A stretch of DNA of 54,932 nt from Microbacterium enclense (GCF_004022425.1 NZ_RBZY01000016.1:5698-60629); one strand, 5' to 3'; positions 24,762 to 33,971 are shown, numbered from the stretch's first letter. Translations and numbers: made by a program. Notes: generated by a model not told the origin, from the sequence alone.

Positions 24762-26324
24762 TTACGTCGCTTCCGCGAACTCCATCAGGCGTGTGCCCCG
24801 GCGCTCGAACTGGGCGGCCCCCACGACGAGTCCGACGAGCAGCACCAGCACCCCCGCACCGAGGCCCGCCCACAGAGCGGGGAACGCGTCGGCGGTGTCG
24901 GAGGGCAAGGCCTCCCAGGCGAACCAGAGGGCCGGGGAGGCGGCGAGGACCGCGCCGGCCATGACCAGGCCCTGGGCCATCACTCCGCCCGATCCGGTCC
25001 GCTGCGGCTGCTGGAAGGGGCTGTCCCCCGGTCGCGAGACGGCGTACGGAGCGACGACCGAAGCGATGCTCGACAGCCCGAGGCCCGAGAGGAACAGGGC
25101 CGCGCACACCCCGACGAGCGCGGGAGCGAACGCCCACCGCCCGTGCACCGCGATCGCCAGCGGGATGGCGATCGCCAGAAGCGGCAGGGCGATCAGCACG
25201 ACGGGGACGAGGCGTCCCACCCGATCGGACAGGCCCCTCACACCGCTCGCGATGTGCATCCACAGCGCCGTCGAGTCGTAGGCCAGATCGTTGTGCGGCA
25301 GCCACCCGAGGAACAGCGCGATGATCGGCGCCGGCAGCAGAACGGCCAGCTCGACGGGCACGCCCGCCACGATGAGCGGCAGCGTCGTCAGGACGGCCGC
25401 GATCGGAACCACCACCACGTTGACGACGTACCGGCGGTCGCGGAACCAGTACGACAGGCTCCGCGCCGCGACAGCGCCCCCGGGCGTGCCGGGGAGCAGC
25501 GCGAACCATCCGAGCCCTGCGCGCTCACGGACCGTGACGGGGCGCGGTGTCGTCGTCAGGAGCACGCGGACGAGCGCGAACCATGCCGACGCGAGCAGCG
25601 CCACCGTGGCGAGAGCGACGGCGACGCTCCCCCACGCCGCCCCCGCGGAGGGTGCCAGCGCGATACTCCACGCCGCTCCGATCGGCGTCCACGCGAGGAC
25701 GTCGGCGGCGACCACGAGTTGCGACGGCACGACACCGCGCCATTCGAGCGAGCCGAGGAAGATGCCCACGGGCACCACGACCACGAGAACCGCCACGAGG
25801 TAGATCCCGAGGAGTTCACGCGACTGACGCGGGCGACGCACGAGGGTCCCGAGGGCCATGCTCACGCGGGCGAGCAGCACGCACGTCGTCGTCCCGAGGA
25901 CGATGGCGAGGACGCTGAGTCCGATCGGAGCTCCGTGCGCGGTCCACGCCGTGGCGAGGCTGATGGCGAGCACGACGACGACGAAGACGGGAACGCTCAG
26001 AAACCCGGCCAGCAGGAGGGTCGCGGCGAGCGGCCGCGGCTCCGGACCGACGACGGCGAAGCGACGGGGGTCGAGCGGATCCGTGGATGCCGTGACCGGC
26101 GGGGCCACCGCGAATCCGAGCGTGACCGCGGACCCGGCGAGCACCGTCACCACCGCCGTCGTGACGCCGTCCGCATCGGCGAGCGCGGTGACATTGACCG
26201 CGGCGAACACGGTGCCCGCGACGAGGACGAACAGGCCGACGATGCGGCGCAGCACATGATCCCGGTCGCCACGCAGGGCGCCGAGCATCATGGCCAGTCT
26301 CAGGCGGAGAACGTGTGCAACCAC
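24762..26324 (-). CDS. ABC transporter permease (large, 520 aa)
   Basis: A 520-residue integral membrane protein with roughly 12 hydrophobic segments and no extracellular domain, resembling the big ABC-2-type exporter permeases paired with a single ATPase in actinobacteria. GTG 26324 is chosen because GGAGGGG lies six bases upstream, inside the end of the ATPase gene; the two genes overlap by 25 bases and are certainly co-translated. A later ATG at 26291 is possible but has no ribosome-binding site. Substrate unknown. The C-terminus ends on a short cytosolic stretch (AAQFERRGTRLMEFAEAT). Confidence 0.85.
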   Translation of the reverse strand: MVAHVLRLRLAMMLGALRGDRDHVLRRIVGLFVLVAGTVFAAVNVTALADADGVTTAVVTVLAGSAVTLGFAVAPPVTASTDPLDPRRFAVVGPEPRPLAATLLLAGFLSVPVFVVVVLAISLATAWTAHGAPIGLSVLAIVLGTTTCVLLARVSMALGTLVRRPRQSRELLGIYLVAVLVVVVPVGIFLGSLEWRGVVPSQLVVAADVLAWTPIGAAWSIALAPSAGAAWGSVAVALATVALLASAWFALVRVLLTTTPRPVTVRERAGLGWFALLPGTPGGAVAARSLSYWFRDRRYVVNVVVVPIAAVLTTLPLIVAGVPVELAVLLPAPIIALFLGWLPHNDLAYDSTALWMHIASGVRGLSDRVGRLVPVVLIALPLLAIAIPLAIAVHGRWAFAPALVGVCAALFLSGLGLSSIASVVAPYAVSRPGDSPFQQPQRTGSGGVMAQGLVMAGAVLAASPALWFAWEALPSDTADAFPALWAGLGAGVLVLLVGLVVGAAQFERRGTRLMEFAEAT

Positions 26325-28375
26325 TCGAGCCCCTCCACGTCGCCCAGACCGCCCGCGAGTTCGAGGAAACGCTGCTCGAGCGTCGACTCGCCGCGCACCT
26401 CGTCGACCGTGCCCTCGGCGAGCACCTGGCCCGCGACGATCACGGCGACGCGCGAGCAGACGCGCTCGACGAGTTCCATCCCATGGCTGGAGAGGATGAC
26501 GGTGCCGCCGTGCTCCACGTAGGCGCGCAGGATGTCGAGGATCACCGCGCTGGAGACCGGATCGACGGCCTCGAACGGCTCGTCGAGCACCAGGAGGCGC
26601 GGGGAGTGGATCATGGCGCCGGCGAGCATGACCTTCTTCGTCATTCCCGCGGAATAGTCGGAGACCGGCCGCCCGAGAGCGTCGACGAGATCGAACGCAC
26701 GCGCGAGATCGGCCGCGCGGCTCTCGACCACGGGCGAGGGAAGACCGCGCAGTGCCCCGTAGTAGGACAGGAGCTGGCGCCCGGTGAGGCGGTCGAAGGT
26801 ACGCAGGCGATCCGGGAGGACACCGATCATCTTCTTCGCCGCGCGCGACCGGTGTGCCGCGTCGACACCGTTGATCTCGACGGTTCCGCCGTCGGACCGC
26901 AGGAGCCCGGCGATGATCGACAGGGTCGTGGTCTTCCCGGCGCCGTTGGGCCCCACGAGACCGTAGAAGGATCCCGCGGGAACGGTGAGATCGACGCCGT
27001 CGACCGCGCGCACCTCGCCGAAGGTCTTCGTGACGTTGCGCAGACGCAGGGCCGGCACATCGGAAGCGGTGTCGGAATCCGCGTCTTCGCGCGGTGCGAT
27101 GACCGCTGCGGCCGTCGTCGCTTCCCCGTCGGCCGCGGGCTCGGCCGAAGGATCCGCGACATCGTCGGCCGGTTCCCTCGGCGACGTGCCCTCGGGGGCC
27201 ATCGGCTCGACGGCGGTTTCGTCGACCGCGACGTCCGGCGGTGTCGGATCTTCTGCCGCGAAGGCATCATCCGCCGCGGAGGCGTCCGCAGCGGCGGAGG
27301 CGTCCTCGGCCGGCTCGGCGCGGGGGCCCTCGACGGCGGGCGCATCGACGACAGATTCCACCTGAGCGGCTTCTTCGACGGCGATAGGTTGGTCGACGGT
27401 GGGCTCGGCGATAACCGGTTCATCGAGGTCCGGCTCCGCGGAGACCGGCTCATCGACGTTCGGCTCCGCCACGACGGGCTCCTCGGGGACGGGTTCCGCG
27501 AACGCGGGTTCCTCGCTGCCCGCCGCTTCCGCCGACGCGCCGTCGATCTTCGGCTCCTCGACCGCGACGTCTGCCGGTGACGGGTCGGCCGGCACCTCGG
27601 GCGCCGCGTCACGGGGCGTCTCGTCGACGGACTCAGCCTCAACGGGCGACGCGTCAGCGGGATCAACCTCACCAGGCGCATCCTCCGCGGGATCGGCGTC
27701 AACCGACGCTTCCTCACGAAGAGCGGCTTCACCGCCGCCGATGGACGGCAATGGTGGACGCGGCGGGACGATGAGATTAGCGGGCAAGGGCGGCGGAACA
27801 GGAACCGGGGGGAGCACGATCTCGTCGGGCGCGGCAGCGGGCGTCGTGACCGGTGTCGGAGGAGCCGCCGTGCGGGGCTTCGCGGGTGTCCGCGGAGTCG
27901 CGGCCGTCTTCTTCTCGGCCGATGTGCGGGGGGTGGCGGGCTTCTTCGCCGCCGGCGTGCGAGGGGTCGCCGGCTTCTTGGCCGCGGGGGTTCGCGGCGT
28001 CGCGGATGTCCCGGAGGCGGGAGTGCGTGCGGTCGCGGGCTTCCCGGCGGCGGGCGTGCGAGGTGTCGCGGGCTTCTTCGCCGCGGGGGTGCGCGGCGTC
28101 GTCGGCTTCTTGTCCGCGGGGGTTCGTGGGCTGCGAGGTGCCGACGTCGACGACGCGTTCCGAGCGGATGCGGAACGAGGGCTCGCGGGTTTCTTCACCA
28201 CCGGCGTGTCGCCGGACGATTCGACCTCCGTCACCGGCGTCGCCTCGCTCTCGGCAGCCGACGAACGCGGCGCCGACGGACGCGGTGGGGGCGTCGGAGA
28301 GGCGCCTGCGCTCGCCGCATCACCCTCCGACCCGGAGGAGGCGGACTCAGGGGGCTGCGGCAGCGACGCTGTCAT
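26300..28375 (-). CDS. ABC transporter ATPase with ~440-residue charged, repetitive N-terminal extension
   Basis: A 691-residue protein in which only residues about 442-691 are an ABC ATPase: Walker A GPNGAGKT (475-482), signature region DYSAGMTKKVMLAGAM, Walker B LLVLDEPFEAVD, and the switch His in LSSHGMEL. The first 440 residues are unusual. Residues 84-165 hold about seven 11-residue repeats of the form RTPAAKKPATP, resembling the Lys/Ala/Pro tails of histone H1-like proteins. Residues 166-215 are Pro-rich, and 216-440 are strongly acidic with about 10-residue VxAEPxxDEP repeats. Codon use stays normal and there is no plausible internal start with a ribosome-binding site at the ATPase. 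TAGTTT six bases before ATG 28375 supports this start. It drives the downstream permease. Confidence 0.9.
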   Translation of the reverse strand: MTASLPQPPESASSGSEGDAASAGASPTPPPRPSAPRSSAAESEATPVTEVESSGDTPVVKKPASPRSASARNASSTSAPRSPRTPADKKPTTPRTPAAKKPATPRTPAAGKPATARTPASGTSATPRTPAAKKPATPRTPAAKKPATPRTSAEKKTAATPRTPAKPRTAAPPTPVTTPAAAPDEIVLPPVPVPPPLPANLIVPPRPPLPSIGGGEAALREEASVDADPAEDAPGEVDPADASPVEAESVDETPRDAAPEVPADPSPADVAVEEPKIDGASAEAAGSEEPAFAEPVPEEPVVAEPNVDEPVSAEPDLDEPVIAEPTVDQPIAVEEAAQVESVVDAPAVEGPRAEPAEDASAAADASAADDAFAAEDPTPPDVAVDETAVEPMAPEGTSPREPADDVADPSAEPAADGEATTAAAVIAPREDADSDTASDVPALRLRNVTKTFGEVRAVDGVDLTVPAGSFYGLVGPNGAGKTTTLSIIAGLLRSDGGTVEINGVDAAHRSRAAKKMIGVLPDRLRTFDRLTGRQLLSYYGALRGLPSPVVESRAADLARAFDLVDALGRPVSDYSAGMTKKVMLAGAMIHSPRLLVLDEPFEAVDPVSSAVILDILRAYVEHGGTVILSSHGMELVERVCSRVAVIVAGQVLAEGTVDEVRGESTLEQRFLELAGGLGDVEGLEWLHTFSA
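27881..28126 (-). repeat. coding tandem repeats (11-residue TPAAKKPATPR-type units)
   Basis: About seven units of 33 bases encode RTPAAKKPATP-like peptides. Two adjacent units are identical in protein sequence and others differ at two to five positions. Confidence 0.8.
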
Positions 28376-28381
28376 CGTCCC

Positions 28382-28387
28382 AAACTA
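28382..28387 (-). promoter_or_regulatory. -10 box (TAGTTT) of a leaderless promoter for the ABC exporter
   Basis: TAGTTT on the minus strand ends six bases before ATG 28375 and supports the long N-terminal extension being translated. Confidence 0.5.
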
Positions 28388-28476
28388 TCAACCCCTTCTG
28401 ACACGGCCCTGGCAGTGGGCGCGACCCCGCGCGTCAAGGCCCGGCCGACGACGATCGCGCAGGGCAGGATGGAGAC

Positions 28477-29406
28477 ATGGCCGAGAAGGTGCATCGCATC
28501 CACTCCCTGTCCGACGACGCGCCCTGGAAGGGCGGACTCCCACCCGTCGGGTCCGAGGAGCATCCCCGCACGATCCGCATGCTGGACCGAGTGCTGTCCG
28601 TGCAGCGGCCGGTCGTGCTCGCGCACCTCAGGAGTATTCGCCTCCGGCATCCGGATGCCACTCCGCAGGAGCTGCTGAAGATCGTCGAGCGCCGCTACCT
28701 GGCTGCCGTCACCACCGGCGGGGCCGCGGTGGGCGCGACGGCCGTCGTGCCCGGTATCGGCACCGGGGTCACTCTCGCGCTGAGCGGTGTCGAGACGATC
28801 GGGTTCCTCGAGGCGACTGCTCTGTTCGCGCAGTCGGTCGCCGAGGTGCACGGTGTCGCCGTCGACGACCCCGACCGGGCGCGGGCGCTCGTGCTCACCC
28901 TCATGCTGGGCAAGGAGGGCACCGACCTCGTCGCCCAGCTCGCCGCACAGGCCGCCGGTCGCGGCACGACGCGTTCGGGGTACTGGGGCGAGCTCGTCAC
29001 GAAGACACTGCCGCGCGCGGCCGTCGGACCCCTGGTCGACCGGCTGAAGACCACATTCGCCCGTCAGTTCGCCGCCCGTGGCGGCGCCTCGTGGCTCGGC
29101 AAGGCGCTGCCGTTCGGCGTCGGCGCCGTCGTCGGCGGCGCGGGCAACAACATCTTGGGGCGCCGCGTGCTCGTCACCTCCCGGCGCGCCTTCGGCGCTC
29201 CGCCGCTGACCGTGCCCGCCGACCTCGAACCGCGTTCCGGCGCGGAGAAGCTCGAGCGCCGCGCCGCGGGCGGCGTGCAGCGCGTCGGCGGCGCGATCGC
29301 CGGCGCCGTCGGGTCGGTCGGTCGGCGCACCGGCTCCGTTGCGCGCAAGGCCCTCCCCCGCCGCAAGGACCACGACGACGAGACGTCGCCGTCCGACACG
29401 CCCTGA
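28477..29406 (+). CDS. EcsC-like protein of unknown function
   Basis: A 309-residue protein that I do not firmly recognise. Its middle (about 85-135) is a glycine/alanine-rich hydrophobic hairpin, GGAAVGATAVVPGIGTGVTLALSG, followed by VETIGFLEATALFAQSVAEVHGV, similar in flavour to EcsC-family proteins. A second Gly-rich hydrophobic segment (LGKALPFGVGAVVGGAGNNILG) occurs near 210, and the C-terminus is basic and disordered (RKALPRRKDHDDETSPSD). It probably associates with the membrane. GGAT/GGAG sequences six to twelve bases upstream of ATG 28477 could serve as ribosome-binding site or -10 box. It is divergent from the ABC exporter and ends in a good terminator. Confidence 0.65.
   Translation: MAEKVHRIHSLSDDAPWKGGLPPVGSEEHPRTIRMLDRVLSVQRPVVLAHLRSIRLRHPDATPQELLKIVERRYLAAVTTGGAAVGATAVVPGIGTGVTLALSGVETIGFLEATALFAQSVAEVHGVAVDDPDRARALVLTLMLGKEGTDLVAQLAAQAAGRGTTRSGYWGELVTKTLPRAAVGPLVDRLKTTFARQFAARGGASWLGKALPFGVGAVVGGAGNNILGRRVLVTSRRAFGAPPLTVPADLEPRSGAEKLERRAAGGVQRVGGAIAGAVGSVGRRTGSVARKALPRRKDHDDETSPSDTP
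28646..28659. repeat. 14-bp palindrome GGCATCC|GGATGCC
   Basis: Head-to-head pair of the heptamer inside the EcsC-like gene. Nineteen bases are identical with the copy at 2018. Confidence 0.8.
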
Positions 29407-29441
29407 GGCCTTGTCATCCCGGCGTACCGGGCGCAAGGCCT
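29406..29441 (+). terminator. terminator after the EcsC-like gene
   Basis: AGGCCTTG (29406-29413) pairs with CAAGGCCT (29434-29441), with an inner CCCGG/CCGGG stem. It overlaps the stop codon and precedes the mak promoter. Confidence 0.6.
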
Positions 29442-29464
29442 GGGCGACCCGAGGGCGATGACGT

Positions 29465-29470
29465 TAGCCT
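29465..29470 (+). promoter_or_regulatory. -10 box (TAGCCT) of a leaderless promoter for mak
   Basis: TAGCCT ends exactly six bases before ATG 29477; the twelve bases TAGCCTCGCCGC are the same as the run before the SIMPL gene apart from one base. Confidence 0.55.
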
Positions 29471-29476
29471 CGCCGC

Positions 29477-30811
29477 ATGGGTGACCTCCTCGATCTCCTG
29501 ACCGTGTGGATGCCGCGACAGCGGTGGTACGGCACGAAGGGCCGTAATCCCCAGTTGACGCTCGTCGCGGAGTGGCCGCTCGTCGCTCCCTCGACACGCG
29601 TTCTGCTCGTCCGGGACGAAGCGGTCAGTCCGGCAGCGCTCTACCAGGTGCCGGTGTCGCTCCGCGACCCGGACGTCGTCCTCCCCGGAAGCCTGATCGG
29701 TCCGGCTGACGACGGACGCGTGTGGGCGGATGCCGTCACCGATCCCGCCTTCACCGACCTTCTGTTCCGCCTCTTCTCGACGGGTGGTGCCGGAGCGGTG
29801 ACGGACGACGGCTTCCTCGGCATCCCCCTCACCTCCTCCCCCGCGGAACCGGCGACGGACGTGCCCGCGCGGGTGCTGAGCGGGGAGCAGTCGAACACGT
29901 CGATCATCTTCCGGCCCGAGGGCGCCCCGCCGGTGATCGGCAAACTGTTCCGTCAGGTGAACGCCGGGATCAACCCCGACGTCGAGCTGCAGTCCGCCCT
30001 CGCCGCGGGAGGTGCCACGTTCGTACCCGCCGCGATCGGCGAGGTGCGCGGCACGTGGATGACGGCCGGCGGCGAAACGGTGACCGGTTCGCTCGCGTTC
30101 GCGCAGGAGTTCTTCGAGGGGGTCGAAGACGCCTGGCGGGTCGCCCTCGAGGCGGCCGGTGCCGACGACGACTTCTCGGCCCCCGCCCGCGCGCTCGGCG
30201 AGAGCGTCGCCCGGATGCACGTCGCGCTGGCCGAGACGTTCCCCACCATTCCCCCGGACGCCGACGTGCGTTCCCGCGTGGCGGCGGCGTGGGAGCGTCG
30301 TCTGACGATCGCGGTGGCCGAGGTTCCCGCGCTGGCTCCCTACGCCGACCGCATCCGTGAGGTGTACGCCGACGCCGTCGCGGCCGAGTGGCCGCCGCTG
30401 CAGCGCGTGCACGGCGACCTGCATCTCGGCCAGGTCCTGCACACGCCCGCGAACGGATGGGTACTGCTCGACTTCGAGGGCGAGCCGCTGCGACCCATCT
30501 CCGAGCGTCGCAGTCCGGACCTCGCCGTGCGCGACGTCGCCGGCATGCTGCGGTCGTTCGACTACGTCTCGGGAGCCGTGGCCGACGACGACGGGGCGGC
30601 GGTGCGCGCGTGGGTCATCGCCGCGCAGCAGTCGTTCCTCGCCGGGTACGCCGAGACCGTCGGCGCCGGGCAGAAGGCTCCCGATTCGCTCCTCGCGGCG
30701 TTCGAACTCGACAAAGCGGTGTACGAGGCGATCTACGAGACGCGCAACCGTCCGGACTGGATCGGCATCCCTCTGGCGGCGATCAGCCGTCTGGCGCCCC
30801 TGGCGTCCTGA
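29477..30811 (+). CDS. mak: maltokinase
   Basis: A 444-residue maltokinase (Mak/Pep2), which phosphorylates maltose to maltose-1-phosphate with ATP; GlgE then uses this to build alpha-glucan. The N-terminal cap begins with LTVWMPRQRWYGTKGR, the family signature. The kinase core is APH-like with the catalytic loop RVHGDLHLGQVLH (Asp about residue 312) and the metal-binding DFEGEP (about 333), followed by RSPDLAVRDVAGMLRSFDY. In many actinobacteria mak is fused or adjacent to treS, with glgE nearby; neither is present in this window. The start is set by the leaderless box. Confidence 0.92.
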   Translation: MGDLLDLLTVWMPRQRWYGTKGRNPQLTLVAEWPLVAPSTRVLLVRDEAVSPAALYQVPVSLRDPDVVLPGSLIGPADDGRVWADAVTDPAFTDLLFRLFSTGGAGAVTDDGFLGIPLTSSPAEPATDVPARVLSGEQSNTSIIFRPEGAPPVIGKLFRQVNAGINPDVELQSALAAGGATFVPAAIGEVRGTWMTAGGETVTGSLAFAQEFFEGVEDAWRVALEAAGADDDFSAPARALGESVARMHVALAETFPTIPPDADVRSRVAAAWERRLTIAVAEVPALAPYADRIREVYADAVAAEWPPLQRVHGDLHLGQVLHTPANGWVLLDFEGEPLRPISERRSPDLAVRDVAGMLRSFDYVSGAVADDDGAAVRAWVIAAQQSFLAGYAETVGAGQKAPDSLLAAFELDKAVYEAIYETRNRPDWIGIPLAAISRLAPLAS

Positions 30812-30851
30812 CGCCACGGCCCCGTTCTCCGGGCAGCGTCCCCGGACACCG

Positions 30852-30888
30852 CGACGCCACCCCGCGATGTCCTCGCGGGGTGGCGTCG
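30852..30888. terminator. strong bidirectional terminator between mak and htrA
   Basis: CGACGCCACCCCGCGA (30852-30867) and its exact complement (30873-30888) give a perfect 16-bp stem with the loop TGTCC, midway between two convergent genes. Confidence 0.85.
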
Positions 30889-30900
30889 TCATGGGAGTCG

Positions 30901-32556
30901 TCAGTCGGTCATCGCGCCGAGAGTGACCTCCGCGGTGCTCTGACGTCCGCCGCGCGAATAGGTCACCTCGGCCTCGGAACCCGCGGCGACAGCGCGCACC
31001 TGAGCGGTCAGATCGACCGAGTTCGTCACCGGGATGCCGTTGAACTCGGTGATGACGTCACCCTTCTGCAGCCCGCCGGCCTGGGCGGCGCCGCCCGCGG
31101 TGACGTCGGCGACGTAGGCACCGGTGGTCGTGGAACCCTGGACCGACGCGGCATCCTGGACGCTCGCGCCCAGAAGCCCGTGCGTCGCCGAACCGTTGTC
31201 GATGATCTCCTGCGAGATGCGCTGGGCGACGGCGGACGGGATCGAGAAGCCGACACCGATGTTGCCGGACTGCCCGCCCGACGACGACCCGCCGGCGCTC
31301 GCGATGGCGACGTTGATGCCGATCAGCTTGCCCTCGTCGTCGACGAGCGCTCCGCCGGAGTTTCCGGGATTGATGGCGGCGTCGGTCTGGATCACCGCGA
31401 TCTTGATCGTCTGGCTGGCCTGCGTGCCCTGGCGCCCCTGGCCGAAGTCGAAGAAGAACGGGCTCTCGCCGCCCTGCTGGCCGCCCTGTCCGCCCTCGCT
31501 CGAGTCGGAGCCGTCGCTGGGGGCCGCCGAGGACGCGACCTGGATCGACCGGTTCAACGCGCTGACGATGCCGGTGGTGACCGTATTGGGCAGGCCGAGG
31601 GGCGCGCCGATCGCGACGGTCGCGTCGCCGACGTTGAGCTGCGACGAATCGGCCCACTCGATGGGCGTGAGGTTCGATGCGCCCTCCAGCTTGATGACGG
31701 CGAGGTCGTAGGTGGGGTCGGTCCCCACGAGAGTGGCCTTGTACACGCGCCCGTCGGACGAGGTCACGGACAGCGAGGCGTCGCCGCTCTGTCCGTCGAG
31801 GGTGACGACGTGCGTGTTGGTGAGCACGTAGCCGTCATCGCTCAGGATGACGCCCGAACCGGTCCCGCCCGTCGACCCGGTGCTCGCGCTGATGGTCACG
31901 ACGCTGGGGACGACCTTGGATGCCACGGCCGCCGTCGCGTTCACGTCACCGGGATCGTTCACGGTGATCGCCGTGGGCCCGGAGGCCGTCGAGCTGTCGG
32001 AACCACCCCACAGCGCCAGGCCCGCGTAGGTGCCGCCGAGGCCGGCGCCGCCGCCGACGAGGGCCGCCGCGACCAGGAGCGCGGCGATCCTGGCGCCCGA
32101 GCCCTTCTTCCGCGGCGGGGTCGGCTGCGAGCCGGGGAGGACCAACGTGGGATGGGTGCCCGAGGCACCGGCGGCCGCGGGTCCGAACGCCTGCCCCGTC
32201 GGAGCGGTCGCACCACTCGGCGCGGCGGCGTACCCCTGGGCGTGGGGCGCGGGGTGCTGCGGCGCGCCCGGGAACGGTGTGGTCGGCTGAGGCGACGGAG
32301 CGGCCTGTCCGGGCGCGGGGTGCTGGGTCGCGGATCCCTGCGCCGGAGCAGGCCAGGCGGCCGCGGCATCGGCGGGCGAGCGGGTGGGGACCGGCGGTGT
32401 GGCCGATGCGCCGGCGATGGGCGCCGCCTCGGTGTGCGGTGCCGCGTCGGCCGCGGGGGTGGTCTCGTGCGACGCGGGGACCGCGCCCTGCGCGGCCGCG
32501 TCGGTGGTGGGGCGGTGCTCGGTACCCTCGGGACGGTCGTCCGTGGTGTCGCTCAT
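30901..32556 (-). CDS. HtrA/DegP-type membrane-anchored serine protease with PDZ domain
   Basis: A 551-residue protein. Residues 1-150 form a cytosolic Ala/Pro-rich disordered region, one membrane helix lies at about 154-182 (ARIAALLVAAALVGGGAGLGG), and the trypsin-like domain is extracellular: His about 248 (NTHVV), Asp about 282 (YDLAVI) and Ser about 398 (GNSGGAL). A single PDZ domain follows (about 455-551, AQAGGLQKGDVITEFNGIPV). This is the PepD/HtrA layout used for envelope protein quality control. ATG 32556 is chosen for AAGGAG upstream; the frame continues to 32667. A Gly/Gln/Ser-rich insert (SEGGQGGQQGGESPFFFDFGQG) interrupts the protease fold. Divergent from the aminotransferase gene, with 200 bases between that hold nothing distinctive. 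Confidence 0.92.
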   Translation of the reverse strand: MSDTTDDRPEGTEHRPTTDAAAQGAVPASHETTPAADAAPHTEAAPIAGASATPPVPTRSPADAAAAWPAPAQGSATQHPAPGQAAPSPQPTTPFPGAPQHPAPHAQGYAAAPSGATAPTGQAFGPAAAGASGTHPTLVLPGSQPTPPRKKGSGARIAALLVAAALVGGGAGLGGTYAGLALWGGSDSSTASGPTAITVNDPGDVNATAAVASKVVPSVVTISASTGSTGGTGSGVILSDDGYVLTNTHVVTLDGQSGDASLSVTSSDGRVYKATLVGTDPTYDLAVIKLEGASNLTPIEWADSSQLNVGDATVAIGAPLGLPNTVTTGIVSALNRSIQVASSAAPSDGSDSSEGGQGGQQGGESPFFFDFGQGRQGTQASQTIKIAVIQTDAAINPGNSGGALVDDEGKLIGINVAIASAGGSSSGGQSGNIGVGFSIPSAVAQRISQEIIDNGSATHGLLGASVQDAASVQGSTTTGAYVADVTAGGAAQAGGLQKGDVITEFNGIPVTNSVDLTAQVRAVAAGSEAEVTYSRGGRQSTAEVTLGAMTD

Positions 32557-32756
32557 GGGATGCTCCTTCTTCCAGGCGAGATCAACCATGACCCCGGATG
32601 CTGTGCGCTTGCTATGACACGGATGAGTCGCGTCTATCAGAGTCGCAGGAACGGAATGCGAGGTCATCCGAGGGCCCGCCCACGGTGCGCTCCGCTACGG
32701 TGAGAGGGTTTCGGCCCGGCGACCACCGCCCCCTCTCCCCCGAAGGCATCCCCATC

Positions 32757-33962
32757 ATGCACGACCTCCCCGGCGCCTGGCGCCGCACCGCCCTCGGCGC
32801 GGGTCTCATCACCGCTGACGGCACCTCGGTTCCCACGATCTTCGCCGAGATGACGGCGCTCGCCGCCTCGACCGGCGCGCTCAATCTGGGCCAGGGCTTC
32901 CCCGACGAGGATGGGCCCGAGGTCGTCCTGAAGGCCGCCCGCCGGGCCATCGCCGACGGCGTGAACCAGTACGCCCCCGGTCGAGGATTCCCCGACCTTC
33001 TCGCGGCGGTCGCCGAGCACCAGCGCCGCTTCTACGGGATCGAGCTGGACCCCGCCCGGCAGATCCTCGTGACGGTCGGCGCGACCGAGGCTCTGGCATC
33101 CACTCTCCTGGCCCTCATCGACGGTCCCGACGACGAGGTCGTCGTCTTCGAGCCGTACTACGACTCGTACGCGGCGTGCGTCGCGTTGGCCGGTGCGCGA
33201 CTGGTGCCGGTGCCCCTGCGCTGGCCCGACTTCCAGCCCGACCTCGAGGCACTGGCATCCGCGGTGTCCGACCGGACGCGCGTGATCCTCGTGAACGATC
33301 CGCACAACCCCACGGGCACGGTGTTCTCGCGGGAGGTCCTCGACGAGGTGATCCGCCTCGCCCACCTCCACGACGCGATCATCGTCACCGACGAGGTGTA
33401 CGAGCACCTGGTCTTCGACGCCCCCCACGTGCCGATCGCCACGCTCCCGGGCGGGGCGGAGCGAACACTGACGATCTCTTCGGCGGGCAAGACCTTCTCG
33501 CTCACGGGCTGGAAGACCGGGTGGGTCAGTGGCCCGGCAGACCTCGTGTCGGCGGTGCTCGCGGTGAAGCAGTACCTCACCTACGTCGGTGGCTCGCCGT
33601 TCCAGCCCGCGATCGCCGCGGGTCTGCGCCTGCCGGACGCGTTCTTCGCCTCGGTCGCCGCCGAGATGAAGGCGAAGGCAGAGCTTCTGGGCACCGGCCT
33701 GCGGGCCGCGGGTTTCGACGTCAGCACACCGGGAGGGTCGTACTTCACGGTCGTGGATGCCGCCCCGCTCGGCGCCACGGACGCCGACGCGTTCTGTCGC
33801 GACCTGCCGGCGCGGGCGGGGGTCGTCGGCATCCCGCTCACGGCCTTCGCCTCCGCCGAGCACCGCGCCGACTACGCCACGCTCGTGCGGTTCGCCGCGT
33901 GCAAGCGCGTCGAGGTGCTCACGGACGCAGTACGGCGGCTCTCGGCGCTGTCGCCGGCCTGA
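32757..33962 (+). CDS. class I/II PLP-dependent aminotransferase
   Basis: A 401-residue fold-type I aminotransferase. It has the substrate region NLGQGFPDEDGP, the VNDPHNPTG cofactor loop, DEVYEHLVFD, and the PLP-binding Lys about residue 245 in SSAGKTFSLTGWKTGW, and it ends with a C-terminal Arg region (LVRFAACK). The GQGFPD start is typical of methionine/kynurenine-type aminotransferases and of annotated N-succinyldiaminopimelate aminotransferases; these cannot be separated here. ATG 32757 is chosen on the family start (the frame extends to 32598 without support). The stop sits in a short palindrome shared with the stop of the convergent nitrilase-family gene. Confidence 0.9.
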   Translation: MHDLPGAWRRTALGAGLITADGTSVPTIFAEMTALAASTGALNLGQGFPDEDGPEVVLKAARRAIADGVNQYAPGRGFPDLLAAVAEHQRRFYGIELDPARQILVTVGATEALASTLLALIDGPDDEVVVFEPYYDSYAACVALAGARLVPVPLRWPDFQPDLEALASAVSDRTRVILVNDPHNPTGTVFSREVLDEVIRLAHLHDAIIVTDEVYEHLVFDAPHVPIATLPGGAERTLTISSAGKTFSLTGWKTGWVSGPADLVSAVLAVKQYLTYVGGSPFQPAIAAGLRLPDAFFASVAAEMKAKAELLGTGLRAAGFDVSTPGGSYFTVVDAAPLGATDADAFCRDLPARAGVVGIPLTAFASAEHRADYATLVRFAACKRVEVLTDAVRRLSALSPA

Positions 33963-33971
33963 CCGCCGCGG

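Noticed and set aside
27881..28126. Repeat array as a possible CRISPR or VNTR
   Set aside because: Units are imperfect 33-base coding repeats in frame with a long gene; there are no spacers and no cas genes.
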